A stretch of DNA of 64,000 bases from Ustilago trichophora (taxonomy: Eukaryota; Basidiomycota; Ustilaginomycetes; Ustilaginales; Ustilaginaceae): positions 124,001-188,000 of the forward strand of contig OOIN01000017.1 in assembly GCA_900323505.1 (NCBI GenBank), given 5' to 3'. The position numbers and the translations under genes are program-made. The notes beneath the pieces were generated by a model. That model made no database searches. It was given only the letters and a program-made list of their open reading frames with translations, and was not told the DNA's origin. Below are positions 49,376-58,993 of this stretch, piece by piece. Position 1 is the stretch's first letter. Each line of letters opens with the position of its first letter.

Positions 49376-50462
49376 TGAAAAGGGGCTCTGGAGAGCGAGA
49401 GCGTGACGGCTTGCCAGGCCAGTCAGGTCAGGATTGCAGAGAGGGAACAAGCCGAAGAGCGGCGGAGAGAGAAGACGGATCGAAACCCACAAACTAATCG
49501 CACGCCGGCGAAAGTCACCTCACGAGGGCGTTCCTGGTTCGTCAAACCAGGGGGGTGATACCTCTCCTTGTTGAGAGGCCTGTCGGGAACGGTTTCGTTA
49601 CCGAACCAGTCGTGGTGAGCTGTTATCAAGCAGCCTGGGCGACTAACCCTCTCGGCACAGCAGTTGTCGACCGGGTACGTGCAACCCAGTGTTACCTCTC
49701 AAAGTCGGAGAGGCCTGTCGATCTGCTCTGGTCAGCGAAGCCAGGTCCAGAGCTAGCTGGGGTATGCCTGACTGTGACCGTCGGATGAGCAGATATGGGC
49801 AGCGGTCGCAGAGGGGGGAGGAAAGGCAGATGCACAACGATGCAGAGAGGACCCGTTGTGCGGAGGGAGAAGCTCGAAGTCCTGGGTGTTGAACTTGAGG
49901 CAGCAGTGACGACGAAAAGGGGGCAGGGAGGGACGGGTCAGAGAAAGGTGCCGCAGATCGTCGAAAGGTCTGGTTGTCTGAGCGGTGCGATGAAAGGGAG
50001 GCTTGTGACACTGCGAGCGATTGCACGTGCGCACAGAGGCCAGAGCGAGGTTGATGGGAAATGGCTGAACTGGTACGAATTGAAGTTGCGGAGGCGTGGA
50101 ACCGGTCGAAAGGTCGTAAGACGGGGCGTAGTGTGCGAACTCGGCAGCGTGAGGCAAAGCTGGGCATGCAAACGACGTCGTAAATGTGTTTGGGCAGGCG
50201 GAACGGGGGAATCCTAGGAAGAGCTGTCAAAGTTGTTGTGCGCTTGAGCCAAGAATGGCGAGCGGTGAGGAGGTCGTGCCGGGGGTCGTGTCCAACGTGT
50301 ATTTCCAGAGCGATTAAATGAAGTCCAAAGAGAAATCCTGTCGAAAGGGTGGGGCGGTCGAAGGGAGGTCGTAAGACCACCAAAATGAGCAGCGGTTGAG
50401 CCGTGAGGGAGGTGTTATGGTGCCGAAGCGCTCTTGGCGCAATCGGCAGTGTCAAGTGTGAT
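49376..50462 (-). other. 5' leader of the DIRS-order element
   Basis: About 1.1 kb between repeat A1 and gag. A long open frame on the minus strand (49643-50455) lacks any domain and is low-complexity, so I treat it as non-coding leader. It may contain the internal complementary region used to circularise cDNA, which I could not confirm. Confidence 0.4.
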
Positions 50463-50685
50463 GTGCGTTGAAGAAAAACACTGCCTACCGGCCAGTGTTG
50501 TTGAGGATGATGATGGTAGGAGAGAACAAGTGTTGAGCGAGTATCTGCAAGTTAACTGAGCTTTGATGCGCGCAACTGAGCTTTGCCGCGCGTGACTGCT
50601 CAATCCTCGGCCGAGAACTTGTGTTCTGGATTACTCCGCCAACACGACGCGTTGAAAAACGCGAATTGCATTTGCGTCTGCATCA
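50463..50685 (-). repeat. Split direct repeat A1
   Basis: 223 bp, the 5' end of the element in its own orientation; partner of A2 at 44559-44781. Confidence 0.9.
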
Positions 50686-51550
50686 GATGCAACTGCTTGT
50701 CAATCGCCAGCTTCTGATCATGATCAGCCAAGACACGTTCGTAAGTGGATCGAGGCACCGCACGGCAAGCATTGATGAAATCGCTGAGTGTTCCTTTGCG
50801 TGGCTGCTCGATAATCGCTTGAATCTCGTGGGGCATTGAGCGCCAAGCCATGTATGCCTTCGCATCTTCTGCTGTTTAGGTTTCGGGGACGTCAGAACCC
50901 AATTCGTAAAGGCGCTGCAGCCAGGTTTCCCAATCCTCTTCCTTGCGCAACAACTCAATCGTAGGAGTGAGATGTGCTGTATACCTGTCGAGGCGCGCTT
51001 CCTTTCCTCCAACAGCCTCTCCCTCGAACCGGTCCAAAAATGCTTTCTGCAATGCAGACCATGAACCCTTTACCGCATCAGGAAGGGACTCATGCCAAGT
51101 CTCAGCTGGTCCATCTAGGAAGCTTTCGAATAGTTCAGCAGCTTTAGCATCATCACGTTCGCCGGTATGAATGAGATAGCGCTTGAAAGATTTGACGAAG
51201 TGTTTAGGCGACGGCTGGTTCTTGAACCCATTGACTCCATTTGCTGTGCCGCTGAAATATCCAACGCTGTCTGCCAAAGTACCCGACATCATGTAAAGCC
51301 CAAGAGATTTGGATCGACGCTCTTCTGGATAAGTGAGGGGTTCTGCACCTGGCGAGCTAAGAGACAGTGCAGCCAAATGACCTGAAGGTGGCAATGAACT
51401 TGGCGGCGAGGATGGAACGAGCGGCTCCGGCGAGCGAGGCTTTGAGCCTATTGATGGTTTTGATTGTGCTGAGGAAGCAAAAGATTCTTCAGTGGCGCGT
51501 TGTCGTTTTTTAAGTAACCGTTCTGATTGGCGACTAGATGGCCTACTCAT
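50686..51550 (-). pseudogene. 5' part of the LTR element gag, with in-frame stop
   Basis: ATG at 51550. A Ser/Pro-rich N-terminus is followed by a retrotransposon-Gag-type capsid region (FVKSFKRYLIHTG; AELFESFLDGPAETWHESL; SWSALQKAFLDRFEGE). A TAA at 50876-50878 interrupts the frame, which then continues in phase to the insertion point at 50685. The remaining C-terminus with the zinc knuckle is at 43782-44304. Confidence 0.85.
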
Positions 51551-51818
51551 GCGGAGCAGCGCAACTAGCTTGGTGAATGAATATGCTGGTCAAAGAGAAA
51601 ATGAGAAGCCAGAAGCATAAAATTGTTGAACGAAACAAAAAGGGAGGGATAGCTGATAATCAGGGAAAAGGGGCTGCCGAAAAACTCAGCGGAGGAATGC
51701 AGGATCGAGTGCTGACGTGGCAAATCCTTTCTGCTTTTAGATGAATTTGCAAGGAATGGTTGCTAATGCTATTGCGATGTCAATGTCAATGTCCTCGTAT
51801 TCCGGGTTGGCCCCCCAA
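51551..51818 (-). other. LTR element leader with primer-binding site
   Basis: Non-coding leader. On the + strand TCCGGGTTGGCCCCCCA (51801-51817) ends in CCA one base before the LTR, exactly as the 3' end of a priming tRNA would read. The minus strand therefore carries the primer-binding site. Which tRNA it matches cannot be told here. Confidence 0.7.
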
Positions 51819-52037
51819 TGACAACGACTCATCTGATGACAAGAGAATGATATGGAGAAGACAAGAATCAAAATCAGAAATACTAAAGATGCTGCTGGAT
51901 GATGGTGATAACTACAAAGAAAGACTGCTGAGCTGCGACGACAAAAACTGAGCAAATTCCAATTTCTCGGGATTTGGACAGCCACGTTGCGCTTGACAAA
52001 ACACGTCACGCTTAACGGAACATGAAATCCGGTGACA
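51819..52037 (-). repeat. LTR (5' LTR in element orientation)
   Basis: 219-bp partner of 38618-38836, followed by the right target copy CCGT at 52038-52041. Confidence 0.92.
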
Positions 52038-53858
52038 CCGTCAGGGACGAACGGCAGAGGTGCGGCCAATGGCGTACAGCGGAGGGATGGCCAAGGGCTT
52101 GTCGCCATCAGGGATGGCGAGCAAGACGCTTGGGGGGAGATATGAAGGACGCGTAGATGAGGGGGGGAATGAAGTGGGTGGCTCCCCACGGGTGCCACCC
52201 AGAGCCGATGTACACAGGCTGATACAGCATGTGGCCACGTTGAGCCATACGGCCGTCCTCCTGGTGAGGGTGAGGCCATATATACTCACACTGCTCAGGC
52301 GTGCGATGGGGCGGAGCCCCATCCACTCTACTTACTAACTTATTACTTATACCATATCACGGTCATTCAGTTGTCAGTATTACACTGTCCTTTTCATCAG
52401 TTGTCTTCATAGCAATCCAGGCATTGCTACTACTCGTGTGTGTGTAGTTTCACATCATAGACGCCGTCGACACCTGCATCGACGCTACGGCACCTCAACC
52501 GTAGGCAGTACCTCCACTGCGGTCCTGACACCTCCATCAGTACCATACAACGACTGTCGGAGCGCTACAGACACTTGCGCAACGACAGGCGTCAACCAGC
52601 ATTCCCTGAGCCGTTGTACGACTTCTCGTACAACTCGCCAGGTCTAGTTTTGTGCCGCTCTGCCTCTGGACGGAGTGTCCACAGCGGTTAGTCGAGAGTC
52701 GCCCGAAGGCCGTCGTTCACCGATTAATTAGTGGAAAATTGCCAGAAGACATCGATTCGACGATTCCAGGATTCTCAGGCGCGCAACCGCTGACATTTCA
52801 AGCAACGTGTCATTTCTCTCAAACCAGAATGTCCTTGCTAAGTCTTCAAAGGTGGACCGTACTCCACCATGTACTTGTAGCTACGGTTGTCACAGGACAG
52901 CCAGAACGTGACCACTTCTGCCCACACGGTCGAGTCAGCTCCCACGAAGCCCTGATCAGAACAGACCGTCTCGTTCGACATCATCAACTCTTTCTCCCGC
53001 TCGACGGGCTTGAGAGAGAAGCTCCTGGTCTAGGATTGGTAATTGATGACGGGGGCTTCTCAGAAAGTGAGCGCTTCAACTAAGAAATTGAGAAGCGACA
53101 CCCGTAGCGCAAAGCAAGAATCTGCACAGTTCTTTTGTCCACCATCTTCTTGCACCGGCTGACCCAGGCTCATCTGCGAAGAGTCGTACACACGCCACCG
53201 GACATGCATGCATGGTGGCTCGTGTCGCATAACGCCGCCTTGGTGGGTCCAAGCCGCAGACAAACTTCGTCCACTCCTCTTCGAGAATCATTGTTTCTCT
53301 GTACCACGATGTTTTGGGCCGTAGAAAGGAGGAATGCAGGGAAGACTTGAGGCTGTAAAGCTACGGGCTGGTCCTGGCCTCAGTCATCTGCGTTGGTCTC
53401 GATAACAACAACGAGAGCTTCAGTTAGGAAAGCAGGTCAGGATACTCTATCACGATCGACTTCATCAAATTGGCGCAGCTTTTATGTGTGTCACCACCAG
53501 ACCCACAAGTAACCCTCCGCGCGATTGATTGTGGTTTGCTTGGCGTTCCCACTCATTCTGCATGGGAATTCCAGATTGATGTGCTGTCAAACTGCAGTTG
53601 GCCGAAAGCTCACTTTCCACAACAGAACTTGTGAAAGTCAGCGCGAGCTTTCCTTGTAGCAATCTACTGGCGAAAAAGAGACGATGGTTGGAGAGCGGCA
53701 CAAAGCTCATTCAAGGCCGGCAGGCTTCGGCTGATCCTTCGTCAAGTGCCAACCGCAAAGATTTTTCCATAAAACGCATTGAAAACCAGGAGGGCTTTCA
53801 AAACTTTACCACATCATCTTAGCCCGCGTCCTTACACCCCATCGAGGACGGTCTCAAG
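52038..53858. other. Unassigned GC-mixed region after the LTR element
   Basis: About 1.8 kb, with no recognised gene. The first 300 bp are GC-rich and continue the sequence split by the LTR element; a TATATA and an A/T-rich patch lie near 52275-52440. The last part, from about 53590, may be eroded upstream sequence of the family B fragment that follows. No repeats with partners in this window were noticed. Confidence 0.35.
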
Positions 53859-54224
53859 ATGCCGGAGGATGCACGTCATCGTCTAGCTAATATACCGACA
53901 AATCGCATTTTACGTGACAGCCCGGAAACGCCAGCTCATATTTACAAGCTGGTACTTCCAAAGGAAGGAGACGAAGAAGACGCAAGGTACATTCTGTCTA
54001 CCACAGCCTCACCTGGTGTTCACACAGATGCAGTGAGACGTCACGGGGCACGTGACAACAGCCACTTTTGGCTTTTTTTCGAAGCGCGTACGCCTCAGGA
54101 CAGGCAAAGGCAATGGTTGGTTCTCCTTGGGGGCATGAACTTACCTCAAAAAGCGAGGGACAAGTTTCAGTATGTTGGTTTCATCACTAAATTCAAACGA
54201 GCTCTGCCCCGACCTAGAGTATGA
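53859..54224 (+). pseudogene. Truncated family B secreted-protein paralogue
   Basis: 121 codons matching only the C-terminal part of the family B proteins: EDGLKMPEDA upstream and at the start, ARYILSTTASPGVHTDAV, HFWLFFEART and LVLLGGMNLPQKARDKF. The signal peptide and N-terminal half are absent. The family pattern continues upstream of the ATG for a few codons before a stop, so this is a 5'-truncated remnant and not a short gene. It is closest to the 55.3 kb copy. Confidence 0.65.
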
Positions 54225-54355
54225 GGAAGATAGTTATCTCACAGGACGCAAGATCATCCCAAAGCTTTCTCATCCAGCTGCCTGAAGTTTTCCAAAGATC
54301 CCGGCGGGTTTTAATGTGCAGATCAAGCTTACAGGAGAACCCAAATCGTCCTTGT

Positions 54356-54666
54356 GCTCGTGCCAAGGGCGAGAGCGTCGAGCAGAGCTCACCTCGCCAC
54401 ATCACCCACTTCATTATCCCTCTATGTTATTCTTCCAATGTTGTTCTTCTTTATTACCATCATCTCTCTACCTTTTGCTAGGCCTCGCCTAGCGAGCTCA
54501 GTCATTCTTTCTCACCCTGTACTCCCACCCTTTGTCCTTGTCGCTTGCCCTACGCGCATCGACCAGCCCCCTTATGGCGGGCTGTGAGCCTCATTGAGCT
54601 TCAGGCCTCACTGGTCTGGCCGCAATTACAGTTCCATTATGTCCAAGAGCGATGCTCAGCCGGGAT
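54356..54666 (-). repeat. Dispersed repeat R, copy 2 (reverse)
   Basis: About 311 bp, reverse complement of the other copies. It contains ATCCCGGCTGAGCATCGCT at its start (minus strand), the AGCCCGCCATAAGGGGG core and the GACGCTCTCGCCCTTGG end. It lies 130 bp after the truncated family B copy. Confidence 0.75.
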
Positions 54667-55275
54667 GTGCGTGCGTCAGATGTGCGCCTTGTAGAGTCGA
54701 GACTACAAAGCATATGAAGGTGGTACCTTCGTAAGCCCGCTGTGGACAGCCCACAAAGCTTACTCTCCTTTTGAAGACTATTGCGTGATTGTGATGAGCT
54801 GGAAGCTGGGCCCGGATCCAAGATGATGTGCGAGACGCTCTGAGATGAAAGCCGAGCCCAAGAACTCCTGATTTCAAATTCTGCCCACGCCGAGCCTCGT
54901 TTTCACCGTCAAATGGCGATTCCCTCGCCTTTCATCCCCACCAGATGTGCAAGTTATTATAATACTCTCAATGAGGTTTGGATCGACAATAAGCTCTTCG
55001 TACCTTGCACTTCTTTACACATTACATTTCAATCACCTTGCCGATGTCGATACTGTACTATATTCAAGCAACACCCAAATGAGAAGCTGTGCTTAGTGTG
55101 AGTCACAGAGCACAATCTCAGCAGCGAGCGCCTTTGTCTAGATGGAAAATTTGATGAAACCAGGGCACGCCGATACAACATTTAAAGCAGGCGGTTGAGC
55201 AAGACGATCCGCCTTCGAAAATCTCGTTCATTCTTCATCATCTAGCTCCGAGAGCTTATCGATGCCTCATACATC
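54667..55275. other. Promoter region of the 55.3 kb gene
   Basis: About 600 bp without genes. It holds no clear partner to the promoters of the tandem 59.0 and 61.1 kb genes. Confidence 0.4.
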
Positions 55276-56370
55276 ATGTCGCTGTTCTCGTGCACATTGT
55301 TAAGCCTTGGCTTCTTCCTCTTGATGGCGAGCATACAGGTGCTAGCCATGGATCCCAACGATCCCAATAAGATGTGGATCCCTGCATCGCATCTCCTTCC
55401 TTTCGACCAGCAACCCATCATTGACCTCAATTCTCCGCCTGAGCACTACCTCCCGATCCTCGAGCCGCCTGTGTATCAGGGCCGGAACACGGCCCAGGAT
55501 AGTACAGGTGATTCCAGCTCTGAATCACATCCCGTTACGCCGGAATCCTCATTTGAGCCAAACGATGAAGGTTTGGATCCGTACGATTGGCCCAGCGTGC
55601 TGCACCCAAAGACAGCAGCACCGGACGAAGCTGGTCCCAGCAGCAGTAGAAGCGTGCCGACCATTCAGGATCGCCGCGATATCCCACTGCTCTCTCTACA
55701 TCCCGATTCTCGCACGTTCAGAAGCGTCGAATACCCGCTCTGGTCACCAGAGCTTCAACACCTTTATTCAAACGATGGCTCGAAGCCTGCTCATTTTCTT
55801 GAGCAGAGCCCAAAAGCTCGTGCCACCAACAGAAGGTTCTATCTCGAAGTCAAGCCAGTAAGGTACTATCCGGAACCAAAGCTCTTGACTGCTGTGCAAA
55901 ACGCGCTCTTAGAGAAGCTGCGCTCTCTGAATATCGGTCTTGGTAATCCTAATCCTCTGAACGAACAGTTTTACCACGGGACATGGCTTTTACCCCCTCT
56001 CGAAATGACAGAGAAGGGCCTAAACATGCCTCATGGGGTGCTTAACTCAGCTCTCGCAACTGTAGTTGAGACGCGTTTCCGCAACCCAAACCCCAGTGAA
56101 TCAGCTCTACTTTACAGGCTAGACGTCAAGGTAGAAGGGAAAGATAGGCACATTCTTGCTGCTACAGCCACCCCTAGTGTTCATGCAGATATGGGTCCCG
56201 TTGTTGGCGGAGCAAGCGGTAGTCACCTATGGCTGTTTTACGAGTCCAGGACAGTTCCAGCAGAACGCAAAAACGCGTTGGCCGTCCTTGGAGGCATGTT
56301 TCTGCCTTCCGAAGCGAGAAAGAAGTTTCCGCAGACCGATCTTTTGTCTATCGTTACTCGACCCGAATAG
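55276..56370 (+). CDS. Secreted protein, family B
   Basis: 364 residues with a signal sequence (LLSLGFFLLMASIQVLA, cleavage near 24). A Ser/Pro-rich low-complexity region (about 60-140) is followed by a conserved domain: LWSPELQHLYSNDGSKP, YYPEPKLLTAVQNALLEKL, HGTWLLPPLEM, LLYRLDVKVEGKDRHIL, SHLWLFYESR and LAVLGGMFLPSEAR. There is no catalytic signature. The architecture of a signal peptide, a disordered segment and a fast-evolving domain, in a multigene cluster, fits a smut effector family such as the Eff1-type families; that relationship is not verified here. Intact, single exon. Confidence 0.75.
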   Translation: MSLFSCTLLSLGFFLLMASIQVLAMDPNDPNKMWIPASHLLPFDQQPIIDLNSPPEHYLPILEPPVYQGRNTAQDSTGDSSSESHPVTPESSFEPNDEGLDPYDWPSVLHPKTAAPDEAGPSSSRSVPTIQDRRDIPLLSLHPDSRTFRSVEYPLWSPELQHLYSNDGSKPAHFLEQSPKARATNRRFYLEVKPVRYYPEPKLLTAVQNALLEKLRSLNIGLGNPNPLNEQFYHGTWLLPPLEMTEKGLNMPHGVLNSALATVVETRFRNPNPSESALLYRLDVKVEGKDRHILAATATPSVHADMGPVVGGASGSHLWLFYESRTVPAERKNALAVLGGMFLPSEARKKFPQTDLLSIVTRPE

Positions 56371-56542
56371 GAAGAAGGGACGGCAGACCAGCTCAAAGGT
56401 TACAACGCCTCTTGCTCATGCCAAAACCCTTCTTTTGCCTACCATGTACGTCCCACATCTCATGCTTTTCTAGTCAAAGATGCGCTTGTACTAGAGTCTA
56501 TCCAAGAGACTTATTTGCAAGTGCAAACAGGGGAGAAATTCC

Positions 56543-56884
56543 ATCCCGGCTGAGCATCGCTCTCTTAAACATATTGGAAACTGAATGTGATTGCGGCTAG
56601 ACCAGTGAAGCTTGAAGCTCTGTGGGTTACGCGCGGGCTGGGAGTGCAGAGGGCGAGCGACAAGAACAAAAGAGGGGGAGAACAGGGTGGTAAAAAGAGT
56701 TTCTGGGCTCGCTAGGCAAGGCCTTGCCTAGCGAAAGATAAAGAGATATTGGGACTAAGTCAAGGCGACATAGCATGGGAAGAATAACATAGAGAGAGCA
56801 TAATGAAGTGGGTGAAGTGGCGAGCTCTGTGCGCCCAGACGCTCTCGCCCTTCCGCACGTCCCTCCCACGGCGGGCTGGGAGCC
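56543..56884 (+). repeat. Dispersed repeat R, copy 3
   Basis: About 340 bp, the longest copy. It starts ATCCCGGCTGAGCATCGCT and ends CTCTCGCCCTTCCGCACG followed by a GGCGGGCTGGGAGCC segment. That segment is the inverse of the GGCTCCCAGCCCGCC core near the start of copies 4 and 5, so the complete element has inverted ends. Confidence 0.75.
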
Positions 56885-57319
56885 TGAAAGCCGCAAAAGC
56901 TGCCGCCGCAGTCAACGTCCCGCTTGACATGCTTCAAATCCAAAGCACACAAATCGGACAGATCAAGTCTATTCGCTCTCATACTTCGCACACTGTGAAG
57001 GCTTCGAACTCAATCTACCTTCTTTGACCTTCAAGCTCCTGAAGAGTAAAGGGGCTAGAGTCTTTTTCTCAACAGGCTGTATTTGCAGCATCGATGCTAT
57101 TGCAAACGGATCAGTAGAGAATGTGGCACTCGCACGGGGCCTTTGGCTGCTTGGCACTTGCATCTACAGGGATGAGTGGCCGTACGACGAAATTGAGCGA
57201 CACAAGTGAGGACGATCTTAAGCTCAAACATGGGACTCAGCCAGGGAGAACCTGAGCCGTCATCAAGCCATGAGGGATGGGAAGGCCGGCCAGATAGCTT
57301 CAGCTTGGAGGAGAGCGAT

Positions 57320-57600
57320 CTTGGTCTGTTGTGGGAAGATGCGCCAAGAATTGCCAGTTTAGGACCTCTGAACTCCAGTCCTTCGAAAAAAAGCCACAAG
57401 CCTGATTTTGGAATGTTCAGACCGGGAAAGTATCTTTCCGCAGGCACCTGCATCGTCAGAATGTGCCTCTCACCTCCTGCCGTTTTGACGATCATATGGT
57501 ACATGATGGAATCCCTCGGATAGCGTCCCCTGCGAAAGTTGCTGATGACTTTGCGCAGGCGCTCGAGTTCCGCGGCGGGCATCTGAAGACTCGCATGATC
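57320..57600 (-). pseudogene. Family B fragment, reverse orientation
   Basis: Part of a 191-codon frame (57097-57672). Only residues about 30-115 resemble family B: LQMPAAELERLRKVI, ERHILTMQVPAERYF, SGLWLFFEGLEF and KLAILGA. The N-terminal half and the true C-terminus are missing. It is head-to-head with the next fragment. Confidence 0.6.
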
Positions 57601-57632
57601 CGCCGAGAACAAGTGCGATGCAGGCTCGGTAG

Positions 57633-58001
57633 ATGGCCATAACCGGAAAATTGGATATGCCGAGGAACACACTACTCCCCAAGCTTCGATCAGCGATCAC
57701 ATATCGTCTCAAGACGCATTCCATGCAAACCCCAAGAATGTATCACATCAAGGCTACCGTCAAAGGCGATGAAAGGCACTTTTTGATGTTCCCTCCAAAG
57801 ACATGGAACTTGGTCAACCACTGGGCAGAAGATGAAGGTCCAAGGCCTTGGGGTTTTTTGGAGAGCTATAAGCAGCCAGCTTCCGGATCCCGCGACCCCT
57901 TGGCTTTCTTAGGCCTGACCTTTCTTCCTCATCATGCTGACAAGCACTTGCTTAAGAATGGCATCATCACCCCCGCATTCATTCAAGCTTTACGCTCTTA
58001 A
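57633..58001 (+). pseudogene. Family B fragment, 5'-truncated
   Basis: 122 codons covering the C-terminal third of family B: KLDMPRNTLLPKLRSAI, MYHIKATVKGDERHFLMF, PLAFLGLTFLPHHADKH and the terminal TPAFIQAL. No signal peptide or N-terminal half. The expected Trp-Leu-Phe-Tyr/Phe-Glu block reads WGFLES. Its start touches the reverse fragment at 57.3-57.6 kb. Confidence 0.6.
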
Positions 58002-58498
58002 AGAGTCAACAAGCTCCTTGCTCCTTGACAACCCTGTAGATTCCACGCTTCTTAACTTTATTGTGGTGAATATAAAACGTTTCCGTTCAATCTGGTCCGG
58101 AGCCTGTTCGCTCCTCATCATGCTTTTGCCTTCACCATGTGAAGCCATTCTCGGCAAAGGTCACTGCAGAATCTGTCGGGCTGTGTGTGCTTCTTCTTGA
58201 CAATCATCCGCAAACTGAATGATGGCCTCGATTTCAGGATATGATCTTCAGCTGGGTACCTTGGGCAAAAGCGCTTTGTTGGGAAGTACCCACTTGGCAA
58301 AAGTGTGGTACCATCTTCCCACGCCAAGCGATTGCTTGTCTTCAGTCCGTTACAGCCCGAAACCCAGCACATATCCCACACTTCATCAAGCAGTGGACCG
58401 TGTGGAGACCTGTCAATGTTGCTTCCGTTAGCTTAGGCTACAGTCAAGCAGCTGCAGCACATATAAAGATATCCCTACGTTTTTTTCTGACCGATGCA
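58002..58498. other. Intergenic region before the tandem duplication
   Basis: About 500 bp without a recognisable gene or repeat. Confidence 0.4.
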
Positions 58499-58877
58499 TT
58501 TGTTTCTCAATTTGGCCGCTGAGCTTGAGGGTCAGGCCCACCAGCGCTGACCAATCGTCACATTTGATTTTAGAGGTGAACAAAGGCTGCGGGTGGGCGA
58601 TTCCCATTCGGCCTCAGCTGCAGCCACCGTGTCATCCTCTTGAAGACTTTTGTAGCTTTGCGAGAACGCAAACGGACCGGTCCCTGCCAACCGACAAGCC
58701 TGAATTACAATCCGCTGTATGAGGCAGCCGCAGCCCTGTGTCAACTCCGACCAAACACGATGCGCGTTTATTGAGGCATGCAAATTCCCGTGTCACCTGC
58801 AGCTTTGTAGTAGCCCACTGGTTATTATCTGGTCAGGATTTGAGCTACGCTTCCTCCAGCCCCACCACTGACTGCCG

Positions 58878-58884
58878 TATAAGT
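58878..58884 (+). promoter_or_regulatory. TATA-like element of the 59.0 kb gene
   Basis: TATAAGT, 116 bp before the ATG. The tandem paralogue has TATAAAA at 61004-61010, 119 bp before its ATG, in an aligned position. Confidence 0.55.
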
Positions 58885-58993
58885 AGCTTCCTTTGGAGCT
58901 ACATCTAATGACCCCTTTCTCTTTCTTTGGAATCGCGCATTTTGCCGTGATAAACACAACATCGCGAAGCTCTGGATACTAAGGCTAGGCGAG

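Larger units (their letters stand above)
44305..50685 (-). mobile_element. Tyrosine-recombinase retrotransposon (DIRS order, Ngaro/PAT-like), apparently complete
   Basis: About 6.4 kb inserted in gag of the LTR element. In minus orientation: repeat A1 (50685-50463), Gag-like ORF, RT/RNase H ORF, tyrosine recombinase ORF, repeat B1, repeat A2, 131-bp spacer, repeat B2. This A1-ORFs-B1-A2-B2 split-direct-repeat plan, RT plus tyrosine recombinase, absence of integrase and LTRs, and absence of an adenine-methylase domain fit the Ngaro/PAT branch of the DIRS order. No target duplication is evident, as expected for that mechanism. All three ORFs are open, so it may be recently active. Confidence 0.85.
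38618..52037 (-). mobile_element. Ty3/gypsy-type LTR retrotransposon, interrupted by a nested element
   Basis: Bounded by two 219-bp direct repeats (38618-38836 and 51819-52037) with one mismatch, beginning TGACAACG and ending GGTGACA. CCGT flanks both sides as a 4-bp target duplication. In minus orientation the order is gag, protease, reverse transcriptase, RNase H, integrase, which is the Ty3/gypsy order. Without the nested 6.4-kb element it would be about 7.0 kb. Its reading frames carry several stops and a frameshift, so it is not autonomous now, although the LTR identity shows recent insertion. Confidence 0.9.

Noticed and set aside
49643..50455. 270-codon minus-strand frame in the recombinase element leader
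   Set aside because: No Gag, RT or other motif; low-complexity Leu/Ser/Arg composition expected from GC-rich DNA.
44305..50685. Crypton (recombinase-only DNA transposon)
   Set aside because: A clear RT/RNase H and Gag-like ORF and split direct repeats are present, so it is a retroelement.
52041..52322. Minus- and plus-strand frames after the LTR element
   Set aside because: About 90 codons each, GC-rich, no domain; they overlap each other and depend on the insertion edge.
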